Made by a program: the position numbers and the translations under genes. A stretch of DNA of 64,000 nt from Bacteroides ovatus (lineage in GTDB: Bacteria > Bacteroidota > Bacteroidia > Bacteroidales > Bacteroidaceae). This document shows positions 29,275 to 39,675 of the stretch, piece by piece (the stretch's first letter is position 1; each line of letters starts with the position of its first letter). Below the pieces are notes generated by a model. The model did not search any database. It was not told where the DNA came from and saw only the letters and a program-made list of their open reading frames with translations. The stretch covers positions 3,596,001 to 3,660,000 of the forward strand of contig NZ_CP012938.1 of the NCBI RefSeq assembly GCF_001314995.1. The letters are read 5' to 3'.

Positions 29275-30924
29275 TTACCGAGCTGTCACTTCAAATAATT
29301 TCAACCATCCGGCAGATGTCACATTGTTCTTCACAGCAAGGTGAATTCCAATCTCATTCTGCTTTGTCGTATCAACAATACCAACAGCCCACATGTATTT
29401 ACCTGCCTCCACGCCTTCAACCCGGGTTGTAAACGTATATGATTTAGCCGCACCTTTCACCCAATCACAAGCTTCCGGTTCTCCATCAACAAATACATAC
29501 TTCGGTTTATCATTCTTGGTGTCCAATAAAGCAAAAGCTACTTTATATTTATTCTTCCACTGGGGAATATTTGTCGGACAATATCCCCAACCAAAATTAT
29601 TCCAACGGTGCGCTATTTCAATCTGTTTACCATTAGAGATAGTTGTAGGCAAAGAAATTCTGTCCGGAAATAAACGGTAGCTTCCTTCTGTACAGAATTG
29701 TTTAACTAATTGGAAAGCTTCATTAAACCATGAATAAGCTTCTCCATTATGAAAGTCTGAATTATAGCGTAAATCCATCATATTGACGCAAGCTGTTTTA
29801 GCCTCATCAAACTCACCTTGACGTACTTCTGCATAATTGGCATATCCATCTCCCAGAATCGAGTTTCCATGAGAATTTTTCACCCAGCCACCTTCCATTA
29901 CTACAGGAACGAGATACTTCCACTTGGCTATAAAATTGCGTTCCCAAGTAGAATAGTAAGTTTTCATACCAAACGCATCGTGACGTAATGAATATCCTTT
30001 AGCTACTGCTTTTCCTATTAATCTTTCAGTATCTTTATCATAATTATTGCCGTCCCATTCCTTACTTGTACCTATCCAACGATGATAATTTACAAACACA
30101 GGAACTTTATCAAATACTTGAGAATATAAATCTGTCACCCAATCGAAAACAGCCTCACGAGTCGGCAGCTCCGGTTTTCCCAACTCACGCACCTGATAGT
30201 ACCATACACTATGATACTCTCCCCATTTTCCAAATCCTGAACCACTTACAAACTGTACTTTGTCGGGATCATTAAAATCCTTAGCCAAAGCCCTGATAAA
30301 TTTCTCATAATATTTCTGGAAAATAGGATCATCCGGATAGGGAGACCATACTTTTACTGAACCTGTTTGTGTTTCATATCCTTTCGCGCCAGCCTCTTTT
30401 ACAAAATTCGGAGTAAAATTATAGTGCTTATCACGGCTATCCACCACAAAAGTAAAGGCCAATTTCATATTTCTTTGCTTAGCTCCCTCTATCAACATCT
30501 TCAGTCGCTTAGCCGAAGGGGTATCACAATCGGAATTCCATGCGTATTTTCCTTCTTCAGGATTAAAATCAGCCCAGGCACCACGAAGGTATAAGGTATT
30601 TGCATAATCAGAGACCTTTACAGTGCCTTCTGATGACGGGAAATTATCATAATCCTGCCAGAATGTGGAAGATAAACCATCACCAATACCCGCATATAAT
30701 ACCCATCCGGAAAGAGGATTATGCAAAATGATATTTCGATTCTGCTTTACCGTGACAATGCTGTTCCCAGGAATAGAAGTATCTTCTACCAAACCATCAT
30801 CACCATTATCACCTCCTTCTTCATCATTATCACTGCCGCAAGCGACTAATGATATAGCCATAGAAAAAATAAGCCCGCAACTTATTTTTCTCAAACTGCA
30901 CATATTTTGAAAATTAATCTTCAT
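29275..30924 (-). CDS. DUF4832/DUF4874-type lipoprotein, candidate surface glycosidase
   Basis: The 549-residue protein has a lipoprotein signal (SLVAC, Cys29) followed by GSDNDEEGGDNGDD, an acidic stretch like the surface-export signal of Bacteroides. I recognise the DUF4874/DUF4832 pair of domains, whose activity I do not know. Visible features fit a TIM-barrel hydrolase: LYLRGAWADFNPEEGKYAW (the R..W..P.EG.Y.W pattern of GH42/GH5-like barrels), GFGKWGEYH with Glu236, and VVMEGGW with Glu344, which could be acid/base and nucleophile. The C-terminal part (from about 420) is beta-rich, YCPTNIPQWKNKYKVAFALLD. It is paralogous to the next gene and may be the backbone-cleaving enzyme of this locus. 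That function is inference. Confidence 0.7.
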   Translation of the reverse strand: MKINFQNMCSLRKISCGLIFSMAISLVACGSDNDEEGGDNGDDGLVEDTSIPGNSIVTVKQNRNIILHNPLSGWVLYAGIGDGLSSTFWQDYDNFPSSEGTVKVSDYANTLYLRGAWADFNPEEGKYAWNSDCDTPSAKRLKMLIEGAKQRNMKLAFTFVVDSRDKHYNFTPNFVKEAGAKGYETQTGSVKVWSPYPDDPIFQKYYEKFIRALAKDFNDPDKVQFVSGSGFGKWGEYHSVWYYQVRELGKPELPTREAVFDWVTDLYSQVFDKVPVFVNYHRWIGTSKEWDGNNYDKDTERLIGKAVAKGYSLRHDAFGMKTYYSTWERNFIAKWKYLVPVVMEGGWVKNSHGNSILGDGYANYAEVRQGEFDEAKTACVNMMDLRYNSDFHNGEAYSWFNEAFQLVKQFCTEGSYRLFPDRISLPTTISNGKQIEIAHRWNNFGWGYCPTNIPQWKNKYKVAFALLDTKNDKPKYVFVDGEPEACDWVKGAAKSYTFTTRVEGVEAGKYMWAVGIVDTTKQNEIGIHLAVKNNVTSAGWLKLFEVTAR

Positions 30925-30935
30925 ACCTATAGCTC

Positions 30936-32498
30936 TTATTTTTTTATGCTTACTTTCGACAATTTTAACCAGCCCGAATCCAATATATCCCCTTTGGCGG
31001 CAATATCCAGCCCTACGAGATCTTTATTACTCCGGTCAACCAAGCCCACAGCCCAAACATAAGTACCCGTTTCAACTTTGGACATATCCGGCTCAAATAC
31101 ATATTCAGCGGGACTTCCTTTTATCCACTTGGATAAATCTGTATCCGTATCCACAAATGTATATCGCACCTCATTCGTTTCAGAATCAAGCAAAGCGAAA
31201 GCTACTTTATATTTTTGATTCCATTGCGGAATATTAGTAGGACAGTACCCCCATCCCAGATTGTTCCAGCAATGTTTAATAGTCGGCGGTGTTTTTTTAG
31301 AGACTTCTAACGGCAAAGAGATTTCACTGGGATAGAGCCTATACCCGCCTTCCCGAAGGAATCGGCGTACTAAATCAAAAGCATCTTTAAACCAGGACTT
31401 TGTATCACCAAAACGAAAATCCATCATATTGACATGTGCCTCTTTGCTGTCATCAAACTCACCGCGTCTTACGTCCTCGTGTGAATCCTTGCGATATCCT
31501 CTAGGATCCTGCCAATAATTATGTGATTTGACAATCCAGCCACCTTCCATAATAATGGGGCATATATTACGATATTTTTCTGCAAACCTACGTTCCCAAC
31601 TACCATAATAGGTTGTCATACCAAATGCATCATGACGTAATGAATATCCTTTCTTGATTGCTTCTTCCAGCATTTCTTCACTGTCAGCAGCAAAATGTTC
31701 ATCATCTACCCAATCTTTTCCCGCACCAATCCATCTATGGTAGTTAATTACTACCGGAACTTTATCAAAAGCTTGAGAATATATATCTGTCACCCAATTG
31801 AAAACTGCTTTCTTTGGAGTATCATCACCTGTTGAATAAATCATTGTATGATATTCTCCCCATTTCCCAAGTCCGAATCCATCTATAAATTCAACTTTCG
31901 AAGGATCGTTGAAATCTTTAGCCAGGGCCTTCACAAATTTAGTATAGTACTTCTGAAAAACAGGATCGTCAGAATAAGGTGACCATTTACCTTTATTCAT
32001 AAATCCTTTTGCACCGGCATCTTTTACAAATTGAGGAGTAAATTCTGTTCTCTTATCACGACTGTCAACTACAACACGAAATGCCAAACGCATATTCCGC
32101 TGATAAGCTCCTTCAATATATGCTCTCAAATTAGAATCAATCTTCCAACCATATACATCTTCCTGTGGATTAAAATCTGTCCAACTAGCGCGAATATAAA
32201 GCGTATGAGCATAATCTGTCACACTAACATTGTGTCCCAGTTCAGGAATATACATATGGTCATACTGTGCCCAAAAATCTGCAGCATCCACTCCCATACT
32301 TGCATAGAGCACCCATCCTGTAAGCGGGTTATGAAGAATACGCAAAGAATCAGGCTGAATCGTAACTATGTTATTCTCTGATAGTTCCTTATCAAATGAA
32401 ACGGCTGAATTCTCGTCTCCGAAAACAGGAGATAAAAGGAACATAAACAGACAAAGAGACACAATTACTCTATAATAACTAATCTTTCTTATAACCAT
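30936..32498 (-). CDS. DUF4832/DUF4874-type secreted protein, periplasmic paralogue
   Basis: This is a paralogue of the gene that follows it, about 520 residues from the ATG at 32498 (MVIRKISYYRVIVSLCLFMF, signal peptide ending near VFG). Longer starts would lie inside or before the hairpin at 32518-32580, so I prefer 32498. Unlike its partner it has no lipobox cysteine, which suggests a periplasmic protein. The barrel motifs are kept: LYIRASWTDFNPQEDVYGW, GLGKWGEYH and IIMEGGW, with Glu in both presumed catalytic positions. The C-terminal beta domain also matches (YCPTNIPQWNQKYKVAFALLD). A surface/periplasm pair of related endo-enzymes is a common PUL design; here it is a hypothesis. Confidence 0.7.
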   Translation of the reverse strand: MVIRKISYYRVIVSLCLFMFLLSPVFGDENSAVSFDKELSENNIVTIQPDSLRILHNPLTGWVLYASMGVDAADFWAQYDHMYIPELGHNVSVTDYAHTLYIRASWTDFNPQEDVYGWKIDSNLRAYIEGAYQRNMRLAFRVVVDSRDKRTEFTPQFVKDAGAKGFMNKGKWSPYSDDPVFQKYYTKFVKALAKDFNDPSKVEFIDGFGLGKWGEYHTMIYSTGDDTPKKAVFNWVTDIYSQAFDKVPVVINYHRWIGAGKDWVDDEHFAADSEEMLEEAIKKGYSLRHDAFGMTTYYGSWERRFAEKYRNICPIIMEGGWIVKSHNYWQDPRGYRKDSHEDVRRGEFDDSKEAHVNMMDFRFGDTKSWFKDAFDLVRRFLREGGYRLYPSEISLPLEVSKKTPPTIKHCWNNLGWGYCPTNIPQWNQKYKVAFALLDSETNEVRYTFVDTDTDLSKWIKGSPAEYVFEPDMSKVETGTYVWAVGLVDRSNKDLVGLDIAAKGDILDSGWLKLSKVSIKK

Positions 32499-32517
32499 AC
32501 TACTAATTGTTTTTTTA

Positions 32518-32580
32518 AAGAGTGCTATATCATTGTTCTCTTTATTCATATAAAAATCACGAGATTGATATAGCACTCTT
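32518..32580 (-). terminator. Hairpin between SusE-like and DUF4832 genes
   Basis: A perfect 15-base inverted repeat, AAGAGTGCTATATCA at 32518-32532 and its reverse complement at 32566-32580, encloses 33 bases. It sits just after the SusE-like gene stop and before the first DUF4832 gene, so it may lower downstream expression relative to susCDE or stabilise the susCDE message. Confidence 0.6.
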
Positions 32581-32597
32581 AATTTTATCCTGCTTGA

Positions 32598-34238
32598 TTA
32601 TCTCTTATCAAAGAATACTGTCAGTTCTTTAATATCTAATTCTATGTAATTAACTCCTACAGGTACACTAAAGAAAGCATAGCGGTTGTTAGCTTGGCCA
32701 CCGACTACAGTCTGTTTCTGATTGTAGTCACTCTCTGCAATATCAAGGCAACCGTCATAAGATCCTCTGATGGCATCTGCTGTTGAACCAAAGGTATAGC
32801 AACCGGCACTTTGCGGTCCGACTTTAAAGTTCAATCCACCCGGATGTGCATTTCCATCTTTGTCTTTAATGGAATTCTTTCTGGGTAACTCCGCTCCTTT
32901 GTATATAAACAAATAAGGATTTGCCAAACTAGGTGTCATAGAATGAGCCATAGTGAATCCTGTATCACCAGTGCCATCTTTAGCCCATCCATCGTATGGT
33001 CCCCAAATAAAGACTCTTTCAATAGTGGTAGTCACCGTATTATTATTCCATGTCCACGAAACAACCATTGGTTTAGGATCTGTTTCGGGGGAGTAAATCG
33101 TAACCTTTTTAGTATTTATATTAATCACAACACGATAGACACCTGCAGTCTTAATATTCCAATGATAAGCAAGTGCAGCTGCTTCCGGGCTCATTGTCGA
33201 GATATTCATTGCTGTACCATCTGTAAAATCGCCCGATTCTTCGGGAGCAATAGCCATATCTTTCTGTCCATTAAACAAGATCGGGAAATAAATAGTACCA
33301 GGTTGCAGTTCTGCATGGAACGCATATTGATTTTCATCTTCTATCGTGCGAGTCATCTCTACATCTGCGCTAACACAAGTTCCGGCAATATAGATTTTAT
33401 CAGCTTCTATAAAATTACTAGCCAAACCTATAGTAACGGTACGTGTTTCAAAATCTACCACTACACGATACTGCCCATCTTCAGGAATCACCCAATATCC
33501 AGCATTATCTGTTCCCTTAATTTTAGCTTCCATTGCTCCATCAGTAATCTGTTGTTCTGCAGTAACTGGTGAAATGGCATTAATCTTATTTTCATCTTTC
33601 CAAACAATCGGGAAGTGAAGGTTACCTGCCTTCAAGTCACAAATGGAAACATAACGCTTCGGCTGACTTTCCATTGGCAAGATTTCAATATCTTCACCAT
33701 TAACAGCTGTGCCTGACATATAAAGATGGTCTGCAACAAAGGTCTTTTCAGAATACATCTTTACTTTTATAGTAACTGTAGAAACTTCCGGTTTTACAAA
33801 CTTTGGGCCTTCTATAGAACCGATAATACGGGCTTGTAACTTTACTAAATCACCAGGATGCTGCTTCCACTTTGACACCAATAAACTTTGCAATTCTTTA
33901 TGAGTATAACTTTTAGAAAAATCATCATCAATATACTCTCTTATCATTGTGTTTGTTCCAAAACTGTTATTTTCCAGATCCATTTTATAAAGATAGGAGA
34001 TATAATAGTCAGAGCCTATTGGATCAGCTTCCGTCCAGTTTAACGTCAATGCAACCTCATCCGGGGTATCTTCCTTGAGTTCTATTTCATAATCAGAAGG
34101 AGTCAGGACTAAACTTGTACGATTATCGAGCAAATCAGTAGTATCGTCATCATCATTACATGCTACCATGAAACACGAAGCAAGTGTCAGGAAGAAGAAC
34201 CGTAAAAGGTTCTTCTTAAATATATATCCGTTTTTCAT
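32598..34238 (-). CDS. SusE/SusF-like surface glycan-binding lipoprotein
   Basis: The protein has 546 residues from the ATG at 34238 (MKNGYIFKKN). The lipobox MVAC is followed by NDDDDTTDLLDNR, a textbook surface-export signal. The N-terminal region (SLVLTPSDYEIELKE, VALTLNWTEA) is the SusE Ig-like domain. It is followed by repeated starch-binding-like modules: ADHLYMSGTAVNGEDIEI, ADKIYIAGTCVSADVEM and RVFIWGPYDGWAKDG, three related beta-sandwich repeats. It lies 32 bases downstream of susD, the canonical SusE position. Expected role: surface glycan capture together with SusCD. No catalytic site is visible. Confidence 0.88.
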   Translation of the reverse strand: MKNGYIFKKNLLRFFFLTLASCFMVACNDDDDTTDLLDNRTSLVLTPSDYEIELKEDTPDEVALTLNWTEADPIGSDYYISYLYKMDLENNSFGTNTMIREYIDDDFSKSYTHKELQSLLVSKWKQHPGDLVKLQARIIGSIEGPKFVKPEVSTVTIKVKMYSEKTFVADHLYMSGTAVNGEDIEILPMESQPKRYVSICDLKAGNLHFPIVWKDENKINAISPVTAEQQITDGAMEAKIKGTDNAGYWVIPEDGQYRVVVDFETRTVTIGLASNFIEADKIYIAGTCVSADVEMTRTIEDENQYAFHAELQPGTIYFPILFNGQKDMAIAPEESGDFTDGTAMNISTMSPEAAALAYHWNIKTAGVYRVVININTKKVTIYSPETDPKPMVVSWTWNNNTVTTTIERVFIWGPYDGWAKDGTGDTGFTMAHSMTPSLANPYLFIYKGAELPRKNSIKDKDGNAHPGGLNFKVGPQSAGCYTFGSTADAIRGSYDGCLDIAESDYNQKQTVVGGQANNRYAFFSVPVGVNYIELDIKELTVFFDKR

Positions 34239-34270
34239 ATCTATATTCAATATATTAATATTATAACTAT

Positions 34271-36217
34271 TTATTGGTTTCCGACGGTCCAGTCAGGAGT
34301 TTGTACCAAATTCCAATTCTTATCAATATCGTCCTGTGGAATAGGCCACCAATAGCTTATAAATTTACGTGTCTGATATACTGTACGAGTATAATATTTA
34401 TTTCTATAGTCCGCATCGGATACTTTAATATAAGCATTCATGCCATAAAAATCACCATCCAATACTTTCTCGGCTAATTTCCAGCGACGCAGATCATTAA
34501 AACGAAGTCCAGATTCACAATTCAATTCCACACGCCTTTCTTGACGAATTAACTCGCGCATTTCTACAGGATCTGATGGGGCTGTTATCTTGCCTTCTTC
34601 AGCTGAAACACTATATTCGGGAATACCCGCACGCTCACGAATCAAATTGACATATTTCAGAATCTCTTTTTGATTAGCAGTATAAGTGCCCTTCTCAATG
34701 CTATATTCATTTAACGCCTCAGCATAACTTAAATAGATCTCTGCCAAACGACATAATGCACCATGACGGTTTTTATAATCTCCACTGCCTTCTTTGGGAT
34801 TTGCAGATGGGTCTACTCTCTTACGTACCAGATAGCCGCTCCATGGAGCGTCGTGAGAGGGACCACCGTCTTTACCATCCATATAAAAGTCAGTATTTCT
34901 CTTACCACCAATATGCCATTGTTCGTTATGCAGTACTGAAATATAAAAACGAGGCTCGCGATCACAATACATTTTATATGTATTGGCGTCTACAACTACA
35001 TTTTCATCTTTATTACGATCTCCTTCTGAAGACCCATACTGCCACTTTGTAGAATAAGTCTCTTTTTGCGTACTAAAGCCTGTCTCTGAATAATTAGCAT
35101 CTGGATTAACTTTAGGAGAGCCATCCGAATTATAGCCTATAATAGGTCTTTGACCGTTTCTCATGAAAAAAGCATCAACCAAAGATTGAGTTATTCCGAT
35201 CGCTCCCACGCCATTAATACCCAAACCACGTGGGATACAGTTTTTATCATACCATCCACCGGAATCCATTGTACGAACAAACAGTAATTCTCTGTTGGCT
35301 TCATTCCATCTCTTCATCACTGCATTTTGATAAGAAAGAAAAGGATCAATATCACCGTTATCCAAATATTCATAATGCAAATGATAGCCAGATGCTTCCG
35401 CCTCATCTATAACCAGTTTACAAGCATCCACTGCCCTTTTCCATCGTTCCGGATCATGTGTAGAATTAAAGATAGGGGTTCCATCAATGTTTTTTATATT
35501 CGCCAATGCAGGATTACCATTCACCAAGTCACTTGCAGCAAATAATAAGATACGCGCACGCATTGCCAAGCACCCGACAGAAGTTACACGACCATATTTC
35601 TTATCTTCAGTTTGAGTGGCAGGTAATTGTTTTGAGGCTTCCAACATTTCTTGATCCGCCCAATCAATTACATTATAAAACGGCTCTTGTTTCAACATCA
35701 AATCATCAGCCGAAGTACTTTCACTAGCCTCGCGAATAATGGGAACTGAACCATAAGCTATAGCCATCATAGAATTATAATAAGCTATAAAGAAACGACA
35801 TTCAGCTTTCATAAAGTCCACTTCTTCAGCCGGTACAGCCTCCAGCGGGTGAGCATGTTTGATAAACAAATAAGCGGAACGGATATATTTAGGATAAGTA
35901 TTCCAATAAGTAATTACTCCGGGATTGTCTGCTGTCCAGTTACCTTTTTGATATTGAATGGCTTTAAATCCTTGCGCTTCCCAACCAACCGAAGGAATCA
36001 GTTCATCAGCTATGGCATCCGGACCATCATAAGTATAATATTCAGGCAGGCCGCGATAAACATATGCCAGCCAACGTTCCATATTCTTTTTATTCTCAAA
36101 TACTGATTCTAAGTCCAACTGGTCATCCGGTTGCTTATCCAGATAATCAGAACAAGAAGAAAAAGCAAATGTCGTAATAATACTTAATACTATAAATTTT
36201 AATATGCTATTTTTCAT
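34271..36217 (-). CDS. SusD/RagB-family outer-membrane lipoprotein (second PUL)
   Basis: This 648-residue SusD homologue has lipobox FSSC (Cys21) followed by SDYLDKQPDDQLDLESVFEN, the usual start. AYLFIKHAHPL, MKAECRFFIAYYNSMMAIAYGSVPII and the C-terminal LCRLAEIYLSYAEALNEY and QERRVELNCESGLRFNDLRRWKLAE are SusD signatures. It ends in WWPIPQDDIDKN plus the PDWTVGNQ tail. It follows susC by 11 bases, so the pair is translationally close. It should form the lid of the SusCD complex with the STN-containing SusC. Confidence 0.95.
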   Translation of the reverse strand: MKNSILKFIVLSIITTFAFSSCSDYLDKQPDDQLDLESVFENKKNMERWLAYVYRGLPEYYTYDGPDAIADELIPSVGWEAQGFKAIQYQKGNWTADNPGVITYWNTYPKYIRSAYLFIKHAHPLEAVPAEEVDFMKAECRFFIAYYNSMMAIAYGSVPIIREASESTSADDLMLKQEPFYNVIDWADQEMLEASKQLPATQTEDKKYGRVTSVGCLAMRARILLFAASDLVNGNPALANIKNIDGTPIFNSTHDPERWKRAVDACKLVIDEAEASGYHLHYEYLDNGDIDPFLSYQNAVMKRWNEANRELLFVRTMDSGGWYDKNCIPRGLGINGVGAIGITQSLVDAFFMRNGQRPIIGYNSDGSPKVNPDANYSETGFSTQKETYSTKWQYGSSEGDRNKDENVVVDANTYKMYCDREPRFYISVLHNEQWHIGGKRNTDFYMDGKDGGPSHDAPWSGYLVRKRVDPSANPKEGSGDYKNRHGALCRLAEIYLSYAEALNEYSIEKGTYTANQKEILKYVNLIRERAGIPEYSVSAEEGKITAPSDPVEMRELIRQERRVELNCESGLRFNDLRRWKLAEKVLDGDFYGMNAYIKVSDADYRNKYYTRTVYQTRKFISYWWPIPQDDIDKNWNLVQTPDWTVGNQ

Positions 36218-36228
36218 ATGCCCTATTA

Positions 36229-39200
36229 TTAGAATTTAATTTCAAAACCTGCAGATAACGATTTCATAATTGGGTACGCAGCCCCTGTAGTATTCTCGAC
36301 TTCCGGATCCCACAAATCAAATTTTGAGAATGTTAAAAGATTTGTTCCTCTCACGAAAAGACGAATGCCTGATATAACTGTAGTATTTCTCCACAAATTC
36401 TTTGGTAAAGAATAACCAAGTTCAATGTTTTTTAAACGTAAAAAACTCATATTCCGCAGCCACCACGTAGAGGATTGGTTATTATTACTATTTATACCAT
36501 CATCCAAACGCGGATAAAATACGTTCTGACTTGGGTTGTCTACAGTCCAACGATCATTTGCATTAGTAAACATATTGCCTGTCACTCCTCTATTGGCACC
36601 CGGAATAATACTTGATCCTAATATATTCCAACTACGACCTATGCCTTGGAAGAGAGCTCCAAAATCTAAATTCTTATATTTCATATTCAGTCCAAAGCCA
36701 TATACTATCTCCGGATCTTTTGTTCCTCCGATTGGAGATTTATCAAATACGTCCACTTTACCATCACCATTGACATCTCTGTATCTGATATCCCCCGGAC
36801 GTAATTTACCTACAAAACTTTGAGTCGGAATTCCTTCTTTCAGTTTACCTGTACTTACGTCTTCAAAGTCGTCTGCCGTAAACAAACCTTCTGCTATATA
36901 GCCAGTTAATTGCCCTACCGGATGCCCTGTTTCAGCACGGTTAGTACCAACTACTGCACTAGGTTCATCCTTTTCTGTTATTTCATTATGAGCATAGGTA
37001 AATGTTCCCATTAAGCTGACAAATAAATCCTTGCCAAACTGTTTATTAACATTTAAAGAAACTTCTACACCCTGATTAGTCACTTTTCCAAAATTCTTCC
37101 AAGGCTGCTTCATAAATCCAGCTGTCATTGGAACAGACTCACGTGGCATAAATATATCTTTACGGCGTTCATCGAAATAGTCTAATTGCAAATCAATCAT
37201 ACCATTCAGGAAACCTAGCTCAACCCCCAAATTCATCTTATTAACAATCTCCCATGTCAAATCTTGTACTGCAAACTCGCCTTCTGCCATACCAGTTAAG
37301 CCATAACTGCTATCCAATCCCCATTTATACATGTTTAATGTCTCATAGTCATCGGTAATTGTAGAGAGGTATGCAAAACGGCGTCCACCTAAATTAGCAT
37401 TACCTACCTGACCATAGGATGCACGCAATTTCAATTTAGATATGACTTTACGCAATGGTTGCATAAATGCCTCTTCCGATACAATCCAACCAATGGCTCC
37501 TGAAGGGAAAAAGCCATAACGCTTGCCTTTGGCAAAATTTTCAGAACCATTATAGCCAAAATTAAATTCACCTACATACTTACCCGAATAGGTATAAGAT
37601 GCACGTCCTGCCAATCCCTGATTACGGTAAGGCAACTTGCTTCCATCATCATAATTACGACGATTAAACAATAACATTGCAGCAACGGAATGTTTCTCGG
37701 CGAATGTACGGTCATAAGACAAAGTAGCTTCCATATATACGCTCTTATTTCCATAATCACCGCTTTTTGAGTAATCCAGGAAATTAGTACCATTGGATTT
37801 TGATGCTATAATCAAATTACCTTCATCATCACGTCCTGTAGCAGGCACATAATAATCCGGTGTCTTTCCACGAGAAACAGTACCCGAAGAAAACCTGTCA
37901 AATGAGAATGTTCCTTTTACTTTCAATCCCGGAAGCAGGAATTTCAAATCTTGTTCTACAGAAAACAGTGTTTCAATCTTACTGTCGCTTTTTCTTTTAT
38001 ATCCACTTTGAGTAGCCCATGACCAAACGTTTGGCTCCTCTGTTGTCGGTATCTGCCCACTGGAATATTGTGCAGGGAAAGCATGAGGAACAGCAACGAA
38101 CGCTTTCTGGAAAATTTGAGATATATCTTTCGTTGTAGAATTTCTATCTTGCAAATATCCACCAATATTAAAACGTAATTGCGTAGTAGGACTTAATTTC
38201 AAATCCACATTAGAACGCACGTTATAACGTTGTAATTTAATAGTAGGATCCCAATCATAGCTTTTATCACGTTTCAAAATACCACGTTCATTATACGCAG
38301 CAGCAACAAAAGAATAACGTAATGTCTCTGTACCACCGGAAATATCTACTGTTACACGCTGATTCGAAGCATAATCATTTGCAATTGCATCCATCCAATT
38401 CACGTCCGGATATAAATCAGGATCATACCCTGCACGAGTTTTTGCAATACGATCTGTATATTTAGGTTGTTGTCCTGTATCCATCAAGATATCATCCAAA
38501 ACCTGCATATAATCCGCTGCACCCAAATACTCAGGAAGTTTAACCGGCTGTGTAGCTGCAAATTCAGCCTTTACAGTCACACGAGGTTTACCAACTTGTC
38601 CGCGTTTCGTATTAATTAAAATAACACCATTAGCTCCCCGCACTCCATAAACAGCACTTGCAGCAGCATCTTTCAACACAGAAAAAGATTCTATCTCTTC
38701 AGGATCAATATTATTCAAATCGCGTTCTATACCATCAATCAAAACCAATGGGTTTTGTCCGGCATCCTGGAACGTACTAATACCACGAATCCAGAAAGAA
38801 GAGTTATCATATCCCGGTTCACCAGAACGTTGCACAGCTAATACACCGGCAACCGTACCAGCCAGATTATTACTTATTGAACGAGTAGTAGAAACCTTTA
38901 ACTTAGCAGGTTCAATCGTTGTGATAGAACCAACAACAGACTCTTTCTTTTGTGCGCCATAGGCAACTACTACAACCTCATCTAATTGACCAACATCTTC
39001 TACCATTTGTACATTAACAACCTTCCGGTTATTAACAACCTCTTCTTTAGGAACAAAACCAATATAACGAAAAGAAAGTACAGATTTTCTTTCAGGAACA
39101 ATAATACTATAATTACCATTCATGTCTGTCAACGCATGTACTGTAGAATCATTTTTCAAAATGATTGTTACACCAATCAAAGGCTCACCTTTTTCATCTG

Positions 39201-39618
39201 AAACGTTACCTGTTACCTTAATACCCTTTTGTTGTGCAGTTTGTTGTACTTTAGGAGCTTCTGGCACCGAAATAGTAATTTGTCTCCCCGACATCTTATA
39301 ATTCAGTCCTGTCTCTGAGAACAACTCTTTTAATACAGCATCTATTTTCTTATTGGAAACTGAAATGGAGACTTTGTTATTCAGATTTTTCTGAACATTA
39401 GCAGAGTAAATAAAAATATACTTACTATGTTTTTCGATATAATCTAAAATATCTTTAACTGTAACATTCTCATACTGTACTGAGAATAAATCTTCTTCGG
39501 AATTCCAACTAATAGAATTAGTACCGAATGAAGAGAATGGAATCATAAAAAAGACGTTTATAATGCAAAAAAGCTTAAGTCTTTTCTTTAAGTGTAGAAA
39601 AATAGTTTTCTTTACCAT
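36229..39618 (-). CDS. SusC/RagA TonB-dependent transporter with STN signalling domain
   Basis: This 1129-residue transporter has a leader peptide, then an STN domain (about residues 45-120: VKDILDYIEKHSKYIFIYS, KIDAVLKELFSETGLNYK). After that come a carboxypeptidase-regulatory-like domain (IKVTGNVSDEKGEPLIGVTI), the DEVVVVAYGAQKK segment, the plug (NNLAGTVAGVLAVQRSG, GVRGANGVILINTKRG) and the barrel ending SLSAGFEIKF. STN domains contact a FecR-type anti-sigma factor in the periplasm, and the fecR-like and ECF sigma genes are directly upstream. So import of the substrate is likely sensed by this transporter and switches on the locus. Confidence 0.95.
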   Translation of the reverse strand: MVKKTIFLHLKKRLKLFCIINVFFMIPFSSFGTNSISWNSEEDLFSVQYENVTVKDILDYIEKHSKYIFIYSANVQKNLNNKVSISVSNKKIDAVLKELFSETGLNYKMSGRQITISVPEAPKVQQTAQQKGIKVTGNVSDEKGEPLIGVTIILKNDSTVHALTDMNGNYSIIVPERKSVLSFRYIGFVPKEEVVNNRKVVNVQMVEDVGQLDEVVVVAYGAQKKESVVGSITTIEPAKLKVSTTRSISNNLAGTVAGVLAVQRSGEPGYDNSSFWIRGISTFQDAGQNPLVLIDGIERDLNNIDPEEIESFSVLKDAAASAVYGVRGANGVILINTKRGQVGKPRVTVKAEFAATQPVKLPEYLGAADYMQVLDDILMDTGQQPKYTDRIAKTRAGYDPDLYPDVNWMDAIANDYASNQRVTVDISGGTETLRYSFVAAAYNERGILKRDKSYDWDPTIKLQRYNVRSNVDLKLSPTTQLRFNIGGYLQDRNSTTKDISQIFQKAFVAVPHAFPAQYSSGQIPTTEEPNVWSWATQSGYKRKSDSKIETLFSVEQDLKFLLPGLKVKGTFSFDRFSSGTVSRGKTPDYYVPATGRDDEGNLIIASKSNGTNFLDYSKSGDYGNKSVYMEATLSYDRTFAEKHSVAAMLLFNRRNYDDGSKLPYRNQGLAGRASYTYSGKYVGEFNFGYNGSENFAKGKRYGFFPSGAIGWIVSEEAFMQPLRKVISKLKLRASYGQVGNANLGGRRFAYLSTITDDYETLNMYKWGLDSSYGLTGMAEGEFAVQDLTWEIVNKMNLGVELGFLNGMIDLQLDYFDERRKDIFMPRESVPMTAGFMKQPWKNFGKVTNQGVEVSLNVNKQFGKDLFVSLMGTFTYAHNEITEKDEPSAVVGTNRAETGHPVGQLTGYIAEGLFTADDFEDVSTGKLKEGIPTQSFVGKLRPGDIRYRDVNGDGKVDVFDKSPIGGTKDPEIVYGFGLNMKYKNLDFGALFQGIGRSWNILGSSIIPGANRGVTGNMFTNANDRWTVDNPSQNVFYPRLDDGINSNNNQSSTWWLRNMSFLRLKNIELGYSLPKNLWRNTTVISGIRLFVRGTNLLTFSKFDLWDPEVENTTGAAYPIMKSLSAGFEIKF

Positions 39619-39675
39619 AAAAATTTCTTTTTAGGTTAACAATTTTGGATTTATTGATTTAACTAGGGAATTACT

